From contig NZ_QJJK01000005.1 of NCBI RefSeq assembly GCF_003201475.1, positions 62,001 to 126,000 of the forward strand: a DNA stretch of 64,000 bases, given 5' to 3'. This stretch comes from Chelatococcus asaccharovorans. GTDB taxonomy: Bacteria > Pseudomonadota > Alphaproteobacteria > Rhizobiales > Beijerinckiaceae. The translations under genes were made by a program, and so were the position numbers. Shown in pieces: positions 17,214 through 25,732 of the stretch. The stretch's first letter is position 1, and every line of letters starts with the position of its first letter. The notes beneath the pieces are model-generated. The model saw nothing but the letters and a program-made list of their open reading frames with translations. It did no database searches and was not told where the DNA came from.

Positions 17214-17910
17214 GGCGCGCCGGACGCTGTTCTCCTCGACATGGGCCGGCTGCCGTTCGATGGCAACGGGATGCCAGAATCTGCTCTCGTTGAGCATGGA
17301 ACTGGCACGCGCGCGGAACCCGTGCGAGGTCATCTCATCCTTGGTGAAGCCCAAACGGCGTAGCGCCGCATTCAATGTGTTTTCCGACATGGGACGGAGG
17401 ACCGAGCGGATCGAGGGGAAGACAAGGGTGCCAGGGCCGGTGAGCTGCTGCACGTCTTTCAGAATAGCGACCGCCTGCTTGGACAATGGCACCCGATGGG
17501 GACGGCGCATCTTCATCCGGGCTTCCAGAACGGTCCACAGCCCCTCGTCCAGCTTGAACGCGGACCAATGGGCCGCTCGCAACTCACCGGGCCGCGGAAA
17601 GAGCAGCGCCAAGAGCTTCAACGCGGCTGTCGTTGTGGCCTCGCCCTCATAGCCGTCGATTGCTCGCAGAAGCGCCCCAAAGGCCTTTGGCTCGGTCAAG
17701 GCGGCCCAGGATTTCCTCTGCGGTGCAGTTAGAGCACCGCGTAGCGCAAAGGTTGGATCCGTATCGGCACGCGCGGTGGCAGCAGCATAGCGGAACACGC
17801 CGCCAATGGTAGATCGCAGCCGCCTCGCGGTTTCATACCGTCCGCGCATTGCGACCCGCCGTAGGGTCTCGAGAATTTCGGGAGCGGTGATCTCGCGGAG
17901 TGGACGTCGG
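17211..17910 (-). pseudogene. Tyrosine recombinase (phage/island integrase, P4 type), truncated at both ends
   Basis: The frame reads from about 17910 through core-binding sequence PLREITAPEILETL and RGRYETARRLRSTIGGVFRY into the catalytic domain. Catalytic features are RPGELRAAHW (first Arg), a HRVPLS segment, and HGFRARASSMLNE (His-x-x-Arg). The next stretch would carry the final catalytic Tyr, but the protein stops at ENSVRRA, because the stop codon is provided by the RIME-like repeat. The N-terminal arm-binding domain is absent and no start codon is present upstream except an internal ATG at 17849. Intact relatives are about 400 residues. Position next to tRNA-Ser supports a former island integrase. 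Confidence 0.8.
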
Positions 17911-18019
17911 CACCGTGCACCGTCCAGGATCGTCCAAAAAATAAATGTGGTATGAAATGGCCGATAGTCGCCTTATCAATCCAAATTAATCAATAAAATA
18001 AAATGCTTACAGAGATACC

Positions 18020-18109
18020 TGGCGGAGAGGGGGGGATTCGAACCCCCGATGGGCTTGCACCCATGCCGCATTTCGAGTGCGGTGCATTCAACCGCTCTGC
18101 CACCTCTCC
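18020..18109 (-). tRNA. tRNA-Ser (anticodon CGA)
   Basis: The minus strand folds into a 90-nt tRNA with acceptor stem GGAGAGG / CCTCTCC, an anticodon stem CCGCA / TGCGG enclosing loop CTCGAAA (anticodon CGA, reading UCG), a long variable arm of class II type, a T arm with GGTTCGAATCC, and an encoded CCA at 18020-18022. The truncated integrase lies at its 3' side, the usual side for island insertion into tRNA genes. Confidence 0.97.
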
Positions 18110-18364
18110 GCGTCGGCGCGGCACTTATACGTGACACCGGCGTAAGATCAAGGGCCTCGCATACATTTTGCACCGGCAATGCGTTGACATACGTGCGCGT
18201 GGGATGTATCGAGCGACATTCCGGGCGAAGTCTCTTCGCATTCCGTGCGCCTGCGTGGCTCCTTCGATCTCGAAGCCGCCACGGACGCGTGCGGCAACAT
18301 CTGCCAAAAAGCCGGCCTTGTGGAACATTCCGCAAAGAGCCGGGAGGAACACGGGACAAGAACG

Positions 18365-19021
18365 ATGTTCGCAGTTATCAAGACCGGCGGCAAACAGTAC
18401 CGCGTTGCCGCCTCCGACGTGATCACCATCGAGCGCCTTGCCGGCGAACCTGGTGATGTCATTGCCTTCAGCGACGTGCTGATGCTTGGCAATGGCGAGA
18501 CGACCGAAGTTGGCGCGCCCTTCGTGGCCGGCGCCACCGTTGCGGGTGAGCTCGTCGAGCAGAGCCGTGGCGACAAGGTCATCGCCTTCAAGAAGCGTCG
18601 TCGCCAGAATTCGAAGCGCAAGCGCGGCCACCGCCAGGACCTGACCGTGGTGCGCATCACAGAGATTCTTACGGGTGGCGCGAAACCGTCGGCCAAGGCC
18701 GCTGCCGCGAAGCCCGCGCCGAAAGCCAAGGCGACGGAGGCCGCGGATGCCGTCGCCGCTGCCGGCGACCACAGCAACCTCTCGCTGATCGCGGGTATCG
18801 GCCCGACCATCGAGAAGAAGCTGCGTGCGGCAGGCATTGCGAGCTGGGACGAGATTGCTGCCTGGACCGAGGCCGACGTCGAGAAGTACGATGCCGAGCT
18901 CGCCCTGCGCGGCCGTATCGGGCGCGACGAATGGATCGAGCAGGCCAAGGAACTCCTGGCCGGCAAGCCGCCCCGCGCAAAGATCGACCAGGCCGAGCTG
19001 AAGTCCGGTGAGGACGACTGA
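18365..19021 (+). CDS. rplU: 50S ribosomal protein L21 with C-terminal helix-hairpin-helix-like domain
   Basis: A 218-residue protein starting [20 protein letters not shown]. Residues 1-100 are a normal L21 ([20 protein letters not shown]-binding stretch, then VVRITEI). It continues through an Ala/Lys-rich linker (about 102-133) into a domain with [19 protein letters not shown] and [20 protein letters not shown], which looks like a helix-hairpin-helix fold. L21 binds 23S rRNA in the large subunit; ordinary L21 has about 103 residues. Similar fusions are known in alphaproteobacteria. The next gene is rpmA, forming the usual rplU-rpmA pair ahead of obgE. Confidence 0.95.
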   Translation: MFAVIKTGGKQYRVAASDVITIERLAGEPGDVIAFSDVLMLGNGETTEVGAPFVAGATVAGELVEQSRGDKVIAFKKRRRQNSKRKRGHRQDLTVVRITEILTGGAKPSAKAAAAKPAPKAKATEAADAVAAAGDHSNLSLIAGIGPTIEKKLRAAGIASWDEIAAWTEADVEKYDAELALRGRIGRDEWIEQAKELLAGKPPRAKIDQAELKSGEDD

Positions 19022-19115
19022 GCGGTCAGGTCTAGCGACGTTTCAAGTCGTAGCGTTCAGAGTTGCGACACCAGCGCCTCGCGCTACACACGACATGTAA
19101 TTCGGGAGTTTCATC

Positions 19116-19382
19116 ATGGCTCACAAAAAGGCAGGCGGTTCGTCTCGCAACGGACGTGATTCCGACGGCCGCCGTCTCGGCGTGAAGAAGTTCGGCGGTG
19201 AACAAGTCATCTCCGGCAACATCATTGTCCGTCAACGCGGCACGAAGGTGCATGCGGGCGCCAATGTCGGCATGGGCAAAGACCATACGCTGTTCGCGCT
19301 CTGCGCCGGCCGCGTCGACTTCACGAAACGCGCCGGGCGAGCTTTTGTCACGGTTGTACCCGCCCAACAGGCGGCAGAATAG
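19116..19382 (+). CDS. rpmA: 50S ribosomal protein L27
   Basis: An 88-residue protein starting [20 protein letters not shown], the conserved flexible N-terminus of L27 that reaches the peptidyl-transferase centre. It is 94 nt downstream of rplU in the same direction, with GGAG ahead of the ATG. Length and motifs are normal ([20 protein letters not shown]). Confidence 0.98.
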   Translation: MAHKKAGGSSRNGRDSDGRRLGVKKFGGEQVISGNIIVRQRGTKVHAGANVGMGKDHTLFALCAGRVDFTKRAGRAFVTVVPAQQAAE

Positions 19383-19471
19383 ACGGCGCAGCTAAGACGA
19401 GGAGCTCCGCCGGCATCCCAGCGAACCGGCGGATAAGAAGCTCCTGACGATAGCTTCGGATCCAAGCGACA

Positions 19472-19507
19472 GGGGAGATGGGATGACCATCTCCCCTTCG
19501 TCGTTTT
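19472..19507 (+). terminator. Probable intrinsic terminator after rplU-rpmA
   Basis: GGGGAGATGG and CCATCTCCCC form a perfect 10-bp stem with loop GATGA, followed by the T-rich TTCGTCGTTTT. A second hairpin (CCGCCGG / CCGGCGG) lies just upstream near 19406-19432. Confidence 0.7.
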
Positions 19508-19555
19508 CGCCGTCGTTGCCAGAAAGGCACGCGGCCCTTTGGAACGGAGCGAACG

Positions 19556-20194
19556 ATGTTCACCTGCGGCATCATCGAAGACGCCTTCGTCATCGAGACC
19601 GAACGGCTGGCCCTGCGCTCGCCGCGCCTCGCCGACGCAGCCGCCATCGCATGCCTGGCCGGTGACAAAGCCGTAGCCCAGATGACGGCTCATATTCCGC
19701 ATCCCTATCCTGCCGGCCTCGCGGAACAATTCATCACGGCGGCGCGAGCGGGCAATGCAGCCGGCCGACAGCTCACGCTGGTCGCAGCGCTCCGCCATGC
19801 GCCCGATGACATCATCGGTGCGTTCGGCGCCGCTCTGGACCGGGGAACGTCTATACCGTCGGTGGGTTACTGGCTGGGTACACCATTCTGGGGGCAGGGC
19901 TTGGCGACAGAGGCCCTGCGCGGCCTCATCGATACGCTGTTCTCCCGCGGCGACAGCAAAGGGCTCTCGGCGGCGGTGCGGGTCGTCAACCCGGCGTCTC
20001 GCCACGTCCTGGAAAAGTGCGGCTTTCGCCATGACGGCGCGGGTTTCATGGACTTTCCGGCGCGCGGCGGACGGCTTCCGGTCGATCTCTTTACGCTTGA
20101 ACGGGGCATCTGGGCCAGTCTCAAGCAGTGGGGGCCGGCCGTGGTGACCGAAGGCGTGCGGGACGACACAGCGCTGACGGCATCACTCGGATAA
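19556..20194 (+). CDS. GNAT family N-acetyltransferase, RimJ/RimL-like
   Basis: A 212-residue protein. It opens with ETERLALRSPRLADAAAI, the typical N-terminus of RimJ/RimL-like acetyltransferases. The acetyl-CoA-binding stretch is WGQGLATEALRGLID (about residues 114-128), followed by NPASRHVLEKCGF. It transfers acetyl from acetyl-CoA to an unknown amine, often a protein N-terminus in this subfamily. It lies in the L21-L27-Obg neighbourhood, 10 nt before a second GNAT gene. Confidence 0.85.
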   Translation: MFTCGIIEDAFVIETERLALRSPRLADAAAIACLAGDKAVAQMTAHIPHPYPAGLAEQFITAARAGNAAGRQLTLVAALRHAPDDIIGAFGAALDRGTSIPSVGYWLGTPFWGQGLATEALRGLIDTLFSRGDSKGLSAAVRVVNPASRHVLEKCGFRHDGAGFMDFPARGGRLPVDLFTLERGIWASLKQWGPAVVTEGVRDDTALTASLG

Positions 20195-20204
20195 GGAGGT
20201 GGAA

Positions 20205-20747
20205 ATGTTGGACCATGCGATCAAAACACAACGCGCCCTTATCCGCCCTGTGGTGGCCGCGGATGCCGAGGCGCTGCACGCGGCGCTGACGTGGGACGTG
20301 GTGCGCCAGCTCAGTCGCGTTTCATGGCCCCTTACACTCGATCAGGTGCAAGAGTTCGCCCGCAAGGCGGAAGAGGAAACGCGTAGCGGGACAGGCTGGC
20401 ACCACGCCGTGGTCGTTGACGGCACACCGGCAGGGGTGATGTCGATCAAGCCCCACCACGGGGCCATGAATCTGGGTTATTGGCTTGCTGAAACCCACTG
20501 GGGAAAGGGGCTCGCCACCGAGGTTGCCTCTGCCTATGTGGCGGACTTTTTCGCCGCCTCGTCAGACATGCATCTCACATCCGGTGCATTCAGCGACAAT
20601 GAAGCCTCATTGCGCGTGCAGGAAAAGCTGGGCTTCGTCGTGGTTGGCGAGGGGTTGCTTGAATCGCAGGCCCTGAAGCGCCAGCGCCCGCACCGGGATA
20701 CAATGCTGGGACGCGCGCGCTGGAGTGAGGGCGCCATCGCGGCCTGA
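20205..20747 (+). CDS. GNAT family N-acetyltransferase
   Basis: A 180-residue acetyltransferase. The ATG at 20205 was chosen because AAGGAGG lies five bases upstream; a GTG at 20199 overlaps that ribosome-binding site. It has RALIRPVVAADAEALHAALT near the start, the acetyl-CoA loop HWGKGLATEVASAYVAD (near residues 95-111) and NEASLRVQEKLGFVVVGEG. It starts 10 nt after the preceding acetyltransferase stop, so the two are probably co-transcribed. Substrate unknown. Confidence 0.85.
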   Translation: MLDHAIKTQRALIRPVVAADAEALHAALTWDVVRQLSRVSWPLTLDQVQEFARKAEEETRSGTGWHHAVVVDGTPAGVMSIKPHHGAMNLGYWLAETHWGKGLATEVASAYVADFFAASSDMHLTSGAFSDNEASLRVQEKLGFVVVGEGLLESQALKRQRPHRDTMLGRARWSEGAIAA

Positions 20748-20846
20748 AACGACAGGAATCCGGCTGTCGCCAGCGACAGCCGGGTCCCGCCCATGCATCG
20801 GCCAAACGACAGGCGCGGCGCGCGGACAAAGGTCGGGCCGCACGGG

Positions 20847-22202
20847 TCACAGCAGAATGATATCCGGCTCAGATCGGATCGCCTCCACGCTCATCCCGAT
20901 CAGGGTGAGCTGCCCGCCCCGCTCGCCGCCGTGCTCGACGAACTGCAGCGTGGCCGAGCCACCGAAGGCCTCCGAATCCGACATCGCGACGTCGTCGAGG
21001 CTCTTCAGGTGAAAATGCCTGAGATCGATCACATTGCCGGAGCCCGCCTTGAAATCGGGGATCACGTCGCGGCCGCAGCCGGGGAAGACGACAAAGAGGT
21101 TCCGTCCGCCGCCGCCGACCAGAAAATCATCCCCCTCATCACCGCTTATCACATCGTCGCCGTCGCCCCCTTCCACCAGGTCATCGCCTGCGCCGCCTCG
21201 CATGAGGTCATTACCCGCGCCGCCACGCAGGCAGTTTCCGACGTGGTTGCCTTCGATATAGTCATCGCCCGCGCCGCCGATCGCCACCTCGATGAGGAAA
21301 TCCGCCTTTCCGTCCAGGATATGAGGGGTGAAAACGGCTATCCGCTCGGCGCAGTTGTCGGGCTGCACATCGGGAGGCCGCTTCGCATGGCAGGCTTCGC
21401 CCGGTCTGAGGGAAATGGTCAGCGGATTGGTGTAGTTGCTGAAGTCGAATGTGTCCCAGCCCCCGCTATCGGCCACCATCTCGAAAACATAGGATCCGGT
21501 GGCTCCGCCGCGATCGGTGCCATTCACCAGGCGGGCCCCCGTCGACGGGTCCCACGAATAGACGTCATCGCTCGCGGGAACGCCGACGCGGGCGCCATAT
21601 AACGACTGGAGCGCCAGCAGATCGAGCGGCATCAAGCTCTGCGGCAGATCACCATAGTCGCAACCCAACGCCCGCACGTCCCGATGGGAATCATAGCTCA
21701 TAACGGTGAAGCGGGTGCTGTCCATCTCCGCCGGCATCCTGCCATACGGCTGGCTCTCATGCGGGTGCTTGAGACCCAGAGCATGGCCGATCTCATGCCG
21801 GATGGCGTGATGAGCGAAGCTGGCAATCTCGGGCGCTCGATATTTGTCCGTCGCGGGCAGCCATATGTCCCCGGCGCAACCGTGGTCGTGGGGATAAAAG
21901 GCGTTGGGATTGGCGACCCTGCATTGACCTATCCGAATGATCGCCTGGCCCGGATCTTGAGACATTTCGACGAATCGGACATCAACGACACGCTCGATCT
22001 CCGCGAAAATCGCCCTCACCTTCTCCTTCACATTATCGCTTACTTCCGTGAAGTCACGGGGTGGATCATGCTCATAGTCAGGCCCATATTGCGAAATTTC
22101 CTTTGGGAAACTGAAACTTATGTATTTATACTGCCATTTTTCTCCGCTGAGCAGACTATCGATTTCCGATGAATACGTTCTCTTCACTCTTGAGACGTAC
22201 AT
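20847..22202 (-). CDS. Serralysin-like RTX metalloprotease (peptidase M10)
   Basis: A 451-residue protein with a strong GAAGGAG ribosome-binding site. The zinc motif HEIGHALGLKH gives ligands His136, His140 and His146 with catalytic Glu137, and the Met-turn MSYDS lies at about 168-172, as in serralysins. Residues about 318-372 hold RTX calcium-binding repeats such as GGAGNDLMRGGAGDDLVEGG. The C-terminal region resembles a type I secretion signal. There is no Sec signal peptide, as usual for this family, and no type I transporter or inhibitor gene is adjacent. Probably secreted as a calcium-stabilised protease. Confidence 0.9.
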   Translation of the reverse strand: MYVSRVKRTYSSEIDSLLSGEKWQYKYISFSFPKEISQYGPDYEHDPPRDFTEVSDNVKEKVRAIFAEIERVVDVRFVEMSQDPGQAIIRIGQCRVANPNAFYPHDHGCAGDIWLPATDKYRAPEIASFAHHAIRHEIGHALGLKHPHESQPYGRMPAEMDSTRFTVMSYDSHRDVRALGCDYGDLPQSLMPLDLLALQSLYGARVGVPASDDVYSWDPSTGARLVNGTDRGGATGSYVFEMVADSGGWDTFDFSNYTNPLTISLRPGEACHAKRPPDVQPDNCAERIAVFTPHILDGKADFLIEVAIGGAGDDYIEGNHVGNCLRGGAGNDLMRGGAGDDLVEGGDGDDVISGDEGDDFLVGGGGRNLFVVFPGCGRDVIPDFKAGSGNVIDLRHFHLKSLDDVAMSDSEAFGGSATLQFVEHGGERGGQLTLIGMSVEAIRSEPDIILL

Positions 22203-22404
22203 TATTACTCCTTCATATTTTGATAAATGTATTATTATTTAACGTCTAAATCTGATAGGCAGGTCGCGCGCCCGATATACCATCTCGTGCAAATATCCAG
22301 CGCCTCGATGCAGAACTGGTATTTCAGGCCGTGCTGACGCGTTGCAGCGTCCGCGAAGCTCCTGTAGGAACACGTTGCGTCCCGCAGCGGGCGGGAGTGG
22401 TGTC
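22203..22404. promoter_or_regulatory. Divergent promoter region of the protease and obgE
   Basis: The protease-proximal 60 nt are AT-rich (TATTATTATTT runs), in contrast to the GC-rich obgE side. No specific operator could be defined. Confidence 0.4.
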
Positions 22405-23439
22405 ATGAAGTTTCTCGATCAAGCCAAGGTCTATGTGCGGTCTGGGGATGGCGGCGCGGGATGCGTCTCCTTCCGGCGCGAAAAGTTCATCGAATTCGGC
22501 GGTCCGAACGGCGGTGACGGCGGGCGCGGCGGCGATGTCGTTGTGGAATGCACCGACGGGCTGAACACGCTGATCGACTATCGCTACCAGCAGCATTTCA
22601 AGGCCAGGCCGGGCATGCACGGCATGGGCAAGAACCGCAACGGCCCGCGCGGCGACGATGTGGTGCTCAAGGTTCCCCAGGGCACGGAGATCTATGCGGA
22701 GGACGGCGAGACGCTCCTCGCCGACATGACCGAGGTTGGCCAGCGCGTCGTCTTGGCGCGCGGCGGCAACGGCGGCTTCGGCAACGCCTATTTCAAGTCA
22801 TCCACCAACCAGGCGCCACGCCACGCCAATCCGGGCCAGACCGGCACGGAAATGTGGATCTGGCTCCGGCTGAAGCTGATCGCCGATGCGGGCCTCGTCG
22901 GTCTCCCCAACGCCGGCAAGTCGACCTTCCTGGCTGCGGTGAGTGCCGCCAAGCCCAAGATTGCGGATTACCCCTTCACCACGCTGCACCCGGGCCTCGG
23001 TGTCGTCGGCGTGGATGGACGGGAGTTCGTGCTGGCCGACATTCCGGGTCTCATTGAGGGCGCGCATGAGGGCCACGGTCTCGGTGATCGCTTTCTCGGC
23101 CATGTCGAGCGCTGCCGGGTGCTCATCCATCTCGTCGACGGTACGGGAGAGCATGCGGGCAAGGCCTACAAGACCGTGCGCGCGGAGCTCGAGGCCTATG
23201 GCCATGGGCTCAGTGACAAGCCTGAGATCGTCGTGCTCACAAAGGCCGACTCGCTGGACGAGGAGACCCGCAAGGATCAGGTCGCCCGGCTGAAGCGGGC
23301 CGCCAAGCGGACGCCTTATGTGATCTCGGCCGCCTCCGGTGCCGGCGTGCGCGATGTGCTTCGCGCCGTCATGGCGATGCTTGACGGCGTCGACGCCGCC
23401 GAGGCCGAGCGTGCGGACGACGCCCCCTGGCAGCCGTGA
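22405..23439 (+). CDS. obgE: Ribosome-associated GTPase ObgE
   Basis: A 344-residue GTPase starting [20 protein letters not shown], with GGGAG upstream. The glycine-rich Obg domain ([15 protein letters not shown] near residues 31-46) is followed by the G domain with P-loop GLPNAGKST near residue 168, switch [12 protein letters not shown], and the TKADSL specificity motif. It acts in 50S assembly and stress control. Its place after rplU-rpmA fits the conserved cluster, although two acetyltransferases and a protease gene are inserted between. Confidence 0.97.
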   Translation: MKFLDQAKVYVRSGDGGAGCVSFRREKFIEFGGPNGGDGGRGGDVVVECTDGLNTLIDYRYQQHFKARPGMHGMGKNRNGPRGDDVVLKVPQGTEIYAEDGETLLADMTEVGQRVVLARGGNGGFGNAYFKSSTNQAPRHANPGQTGTEMWIWLRLKLIADAGLVGLPNAGKSTFLAAVSAAKPKIADYPFTTLHPGLGVVGVDGREFVLADIPGLIEGAHEGHGLGDRFLGHVERCRVLIHLVDGTGEHAGKAYKTVRAELEAYGHGLSDKPEIVVLTKADSLDEETRKDQVARLKRAAKRTPYVISAASGAGVRDVLRAVMAMLDGVDAAEAERADDAPWQP

Positions 23440-23449
23440 GGGCAGCTTA

Positions 23450-23549
23450 AAGCATAATCCGACCGGAGTGAAACGAGGATCGATAAGATTATGCTTGAAA
23501 TAAAAGAGGTTAGAGCGCCGATCTGATGCTATCAGATCGAAACGCGCTC
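23450..23549. repeat. Composite hairpin modules ahead of RIME-like copy 2
   Basis: Two further inverted repeats abut the 105-bp repeat. The first pairs AAGCATAATC (23450-23459) with GATTATGCTT (23487-23496). The second has TAGAGCGC and CGATCTGAT pairing with ATCAGATCG and GCGCTCTA. Together with the downstream element they form a three-module mosaic between convergent genes. Confidence 0.75.
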
Positions 23550-23653
23550 TAGAGCATTTTCGCGTTTCTCCGAATCGCGAAAATGCTCCATGTCTTTGTT
23601 TTAGCGCATTTTCTTCACGCGAACCGGTGTCCACTTCGCTCGAAAATGCTCTA
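23549..23653. repeat. RIME-like palindromic repeat, copy 2 (105 bp)
   Basis: Identical over 105 bases to the copy at 17109-17213. Its right-hand CTA supplies the TAG stop codon of the adjacent minus-strand MFS gene. The last few codons of that gene (GVRAR) therefore abut the repeat. Confidence 0.85.
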
Positions 23654-25054
23654 ACGCGCGCGGACTCCCGCGATCAGCAGACCGCCGACGCCGAAGAAGC
23701 CGATGAGAACGGCGAGGCCGGCACTTTGACTGTCGAAGAGAAAGGTGGCGGTGGCGACAAGCGTCGGTCCCAGAAAGGACGTCACCTTGCCCGACAGCGC
23801 AAAGAGGCCGAAGAACTGTCCGGCCTGCCCAGGCGGCGCGAGACGGACGAGCAGGCTGCGCGAGGAGGCCTGTAACGGCCCGGCGACGAGGCCGATGGCG
23901 AGCCCCAGCGCGACATAGACCTTCTCCGGCAGATGGGCATAGAGCCCGGCACCCGGTGCCATAGGCCCCGTGGGCCACATGAACAGGATATGCTCGCGGC
24001 CGAGCGAAAGGATTCCAAGGCAGCACAGGACGAGGATCGTCAGCGCTCCGAGGATGACCCGCTTGCCGCCAATGGCGTCGTCGAGGCGCCCGCCGATGAA
24101 GGCGCCGATCGTCCCGGTCAAGGTCAGCAGAATGCCGAAGACACCAATCTCGATCGTACCCCAGCCGAAGACCCCGGCAGCGTAAATGCCTCCGAAGGCA
24201 AACAGCGCCACCAGGCCGTCCTGATAGATCATATTGGCGAGAAGGAACCGGCCGATATCCCCTAGGCTCCTTGCCGTGCGCACCGTCTCCACGAGCGAGC
24301 GGAACCCTTCGTGCATGGCGACTTTCAGGGGAATGCCGCTCGGCCTGACATCCGGCGTCAGCAGAAGCATCGGCGTGACGAAGACCACGAACCAGAGCGC
24401 CGTCAAAGGGCCGACGAGCCGATCGCCCGCGAATGTCGCGGCATCAAGCCCGAAGAGGGGTGTTAATCCGGCGAGCGTCTTGCCGGTGTCAGGAGACGCG
24501 GCAAACAGCAACAGCGTCATCGCCAACGAGATCAATCCGCCGATATAACCTGTCGCCCAGCCGGCGCCGGACAGGCGCCCCATGCGCTCCGGCGGCACCA
24601 GATGCGGCATCATGGAATTGTTGAAGACGGTGGCGAATTCGGCGCCGATCGTCGCGAGAATGAAGGCAAGAAGGGCCAGCGCAACGGCCCCGGACGCCCC
24701 CGGCACCGCCCACCACAGCGCCGCGGAGCCTGCGACGAGCAGGAGCCCGAACGTGACGATCCACGGCTTCTTTGGCCCCGTGGTGTCCGCCACGGCGCCG
24801 AGGAAGGGCGAGGTCAGCGCGATGACAAGCCCGGCAAGGCCCGTCGCATAGCCCCAGAGGCTTTGCCCGGTCACCGGATCAGCCGCGAGGTGGGCCGCGA
24901 AATACGGCGCAAAGACGAATGTGGTGATCAGCGTGAAGAACGGCTGCGCGGCCCAATCAAAGAAGATCCAGGCGACGACCGCGCGCTTCGGAGGATAGCC
25001 GGCCGGTGTGGGTATGATTGGAGATGCCTGATGTGGCAGGGGTGAAGACGACAA
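23651..25054 (-). CDS. MFS transporter of the UMF1 / Atg22-like family
   Basis: A 467-residue membrane protein with about twelve segments. VAWIFFDWAAQPFFTLITTF near residues 27-47 is typical of the UMF1 (Atg22-like) family, where YDWANSAF is the common form. FNNSMMPHLVPPERMGRLSG matches the conserved NAxLP region. The function of bacterial members is mostly unknown. The stop codon lies in the RIME-like repeat, so the end of the protein may have been set by that insertion. It starts 15 nt downstream of bluB, same strand, and may share its transcript. Confidence 0.85.
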   Translation of the reverse strand: MSSSPLPHQASPIIPTPAGYPPKRAVVAWIFFDWAAQPFFTLITTFVFAPYFAAHLAADPVTGQSLWGYATGLAGLVIALTSPFLGAVADTTGPKKPWIVTFGLLLVAGSAALWWAVPGASGAVALALLAFILATIGAEFATVFNNSMMPHLVPPERMGRLSGAGWATGYIGGLISLAMTLLLFAASPDTGKTLAGLTPLFGLDAATFAGDRLVGPLTALWFVVFVTPMLLLTPDVRPSGIPLKVAMHEGFRSLVETVRTARSLGDIGRFLLANMIYQDGLVALFAFGGIYAAGVFGWGTIEIGVFGILLTLTGTIGAFIGGRLDDAIGGKRVILGALTILVLCCLGILSLGREHILFMWPTGPMAPGAGLYAHLPEKVYVALGLAIGLVAGPLQASSRSLLVRLAPPGQAGQFFGLFALSGKVTSFLGPTLVATATFLFDSQSAGLAVLIGFFGVGGLLIAGVRAR

Positions 25055-25069
25055 TGGGGCCTTGCACGG

Positions 25070-25732
25070 TCAGCGGCTGTGAAGAACGGCTTCGATCGGC
25101 AAGGTCTCCTGCCAGCCGTGGCGGACGAGCTCCGGATCGAGATGTTCCTCGCAAGGCTCGCCGATGCACAGATAGGCGATAAACGACCATGAGGGCGGGA
25201 CGTCAAGGGCCAGCTTGACGCGCTCAGGATCAAGGATGGAGACCCAGCCCATGCCGAGACCCTCGGCACGCGCTGCAAGCCACAGCGTATGAATCGCCAT
25301 CAAGGTGGAATAATGCAGGGTTTCCGGCATCGTCCGCCGGCCGAGGCCATGCCCGGCCTCGGGCTCGTTTTCGTTGAAAACCGCGAGATGGGTCGGCGCG
25401 TCGCGCAGGCCTGCAAGCTTCAGCGTGGCATAGGAGGCCGCGCGTGCGCCGTCATAGCTCTTGAGCGCCTCGGCGTTGCAACGCTCGAACTCCGCGATGA
25501 TGGCCTGTCGCCGCGCCGGGTTGACGACCTCGACGAAGCGCCACGGCTGGCTGTTGCCGACGGAGGGGGCGAGCACCGCGATCTCGATGAGATGCCGCAG
25601 CATGCCCTCCGGCATGGGCGCCCCCGTGAAGCGGCGCACGTCGCGCCGCCACGCCAGGAGCTCCTCCAGCTGCTTGCGGAATGCCGGGCCGAATTCCGGC
25701 GGATCGACGGGCTGGCAAGGTCGCGGTGTCAT
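25070..25732 (-). CDS. bluB: 5,6-dimethylbenzimidazole synthase BluB
   Basis: A 220-residue flavin-dependent nitroreductase-fold protein. BluB features include WRRDVRRFTGAPMP near residues 28-41, APSVGNSQPWRFVEV near 54-68, and the C-terminal MGWVSILDPERVKLALDVP followed by YLCIGEP. BluB cleaves reduced FMN to form the lower ligand of vitamin B12. The ATG overlaps the stop of the glutamate dehydrogenase gene by four bases, suggesting translational coupling. No cobalamin riboswitch is visible here. Confidence 0.9.
   Translation of the reverse strand: MTPRPCQPVDPPEFGPAFRKQLEELLAWRRDVRRFTGAPMPEGMLRHLIEIAVLAPSVGNSQPWRFVEVVNPARRQAIIAEFERCNAEALKSYDGARAASYATLKLAGLRDAPTHLAVFNENEPEAGHGLGRRTMPETLHYSTLMAIHTLWLAARAEGLGMGWVSILDPERVKLALDVPPSWSFIAYLCIGEPCEEHLDPELVRHGWQETLPIEAVLHSR

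Noticed and set aside
18020-18041. Complete island with matching attachment repeats inside the window
   Set aside because: I looked for a second copy of the tRNA 3' end to the left and did not see one; only the integrase side of the boundary can be supported.
23507-23653. N-terminal part of a small protein encoded across the RIME-like repeat
   Set aside because: The same peptide (beginning MDTGSREENALKQ) is produced by both repeat copies in unrelated surroundings, so it is a by-product of the repeat, not a gene.
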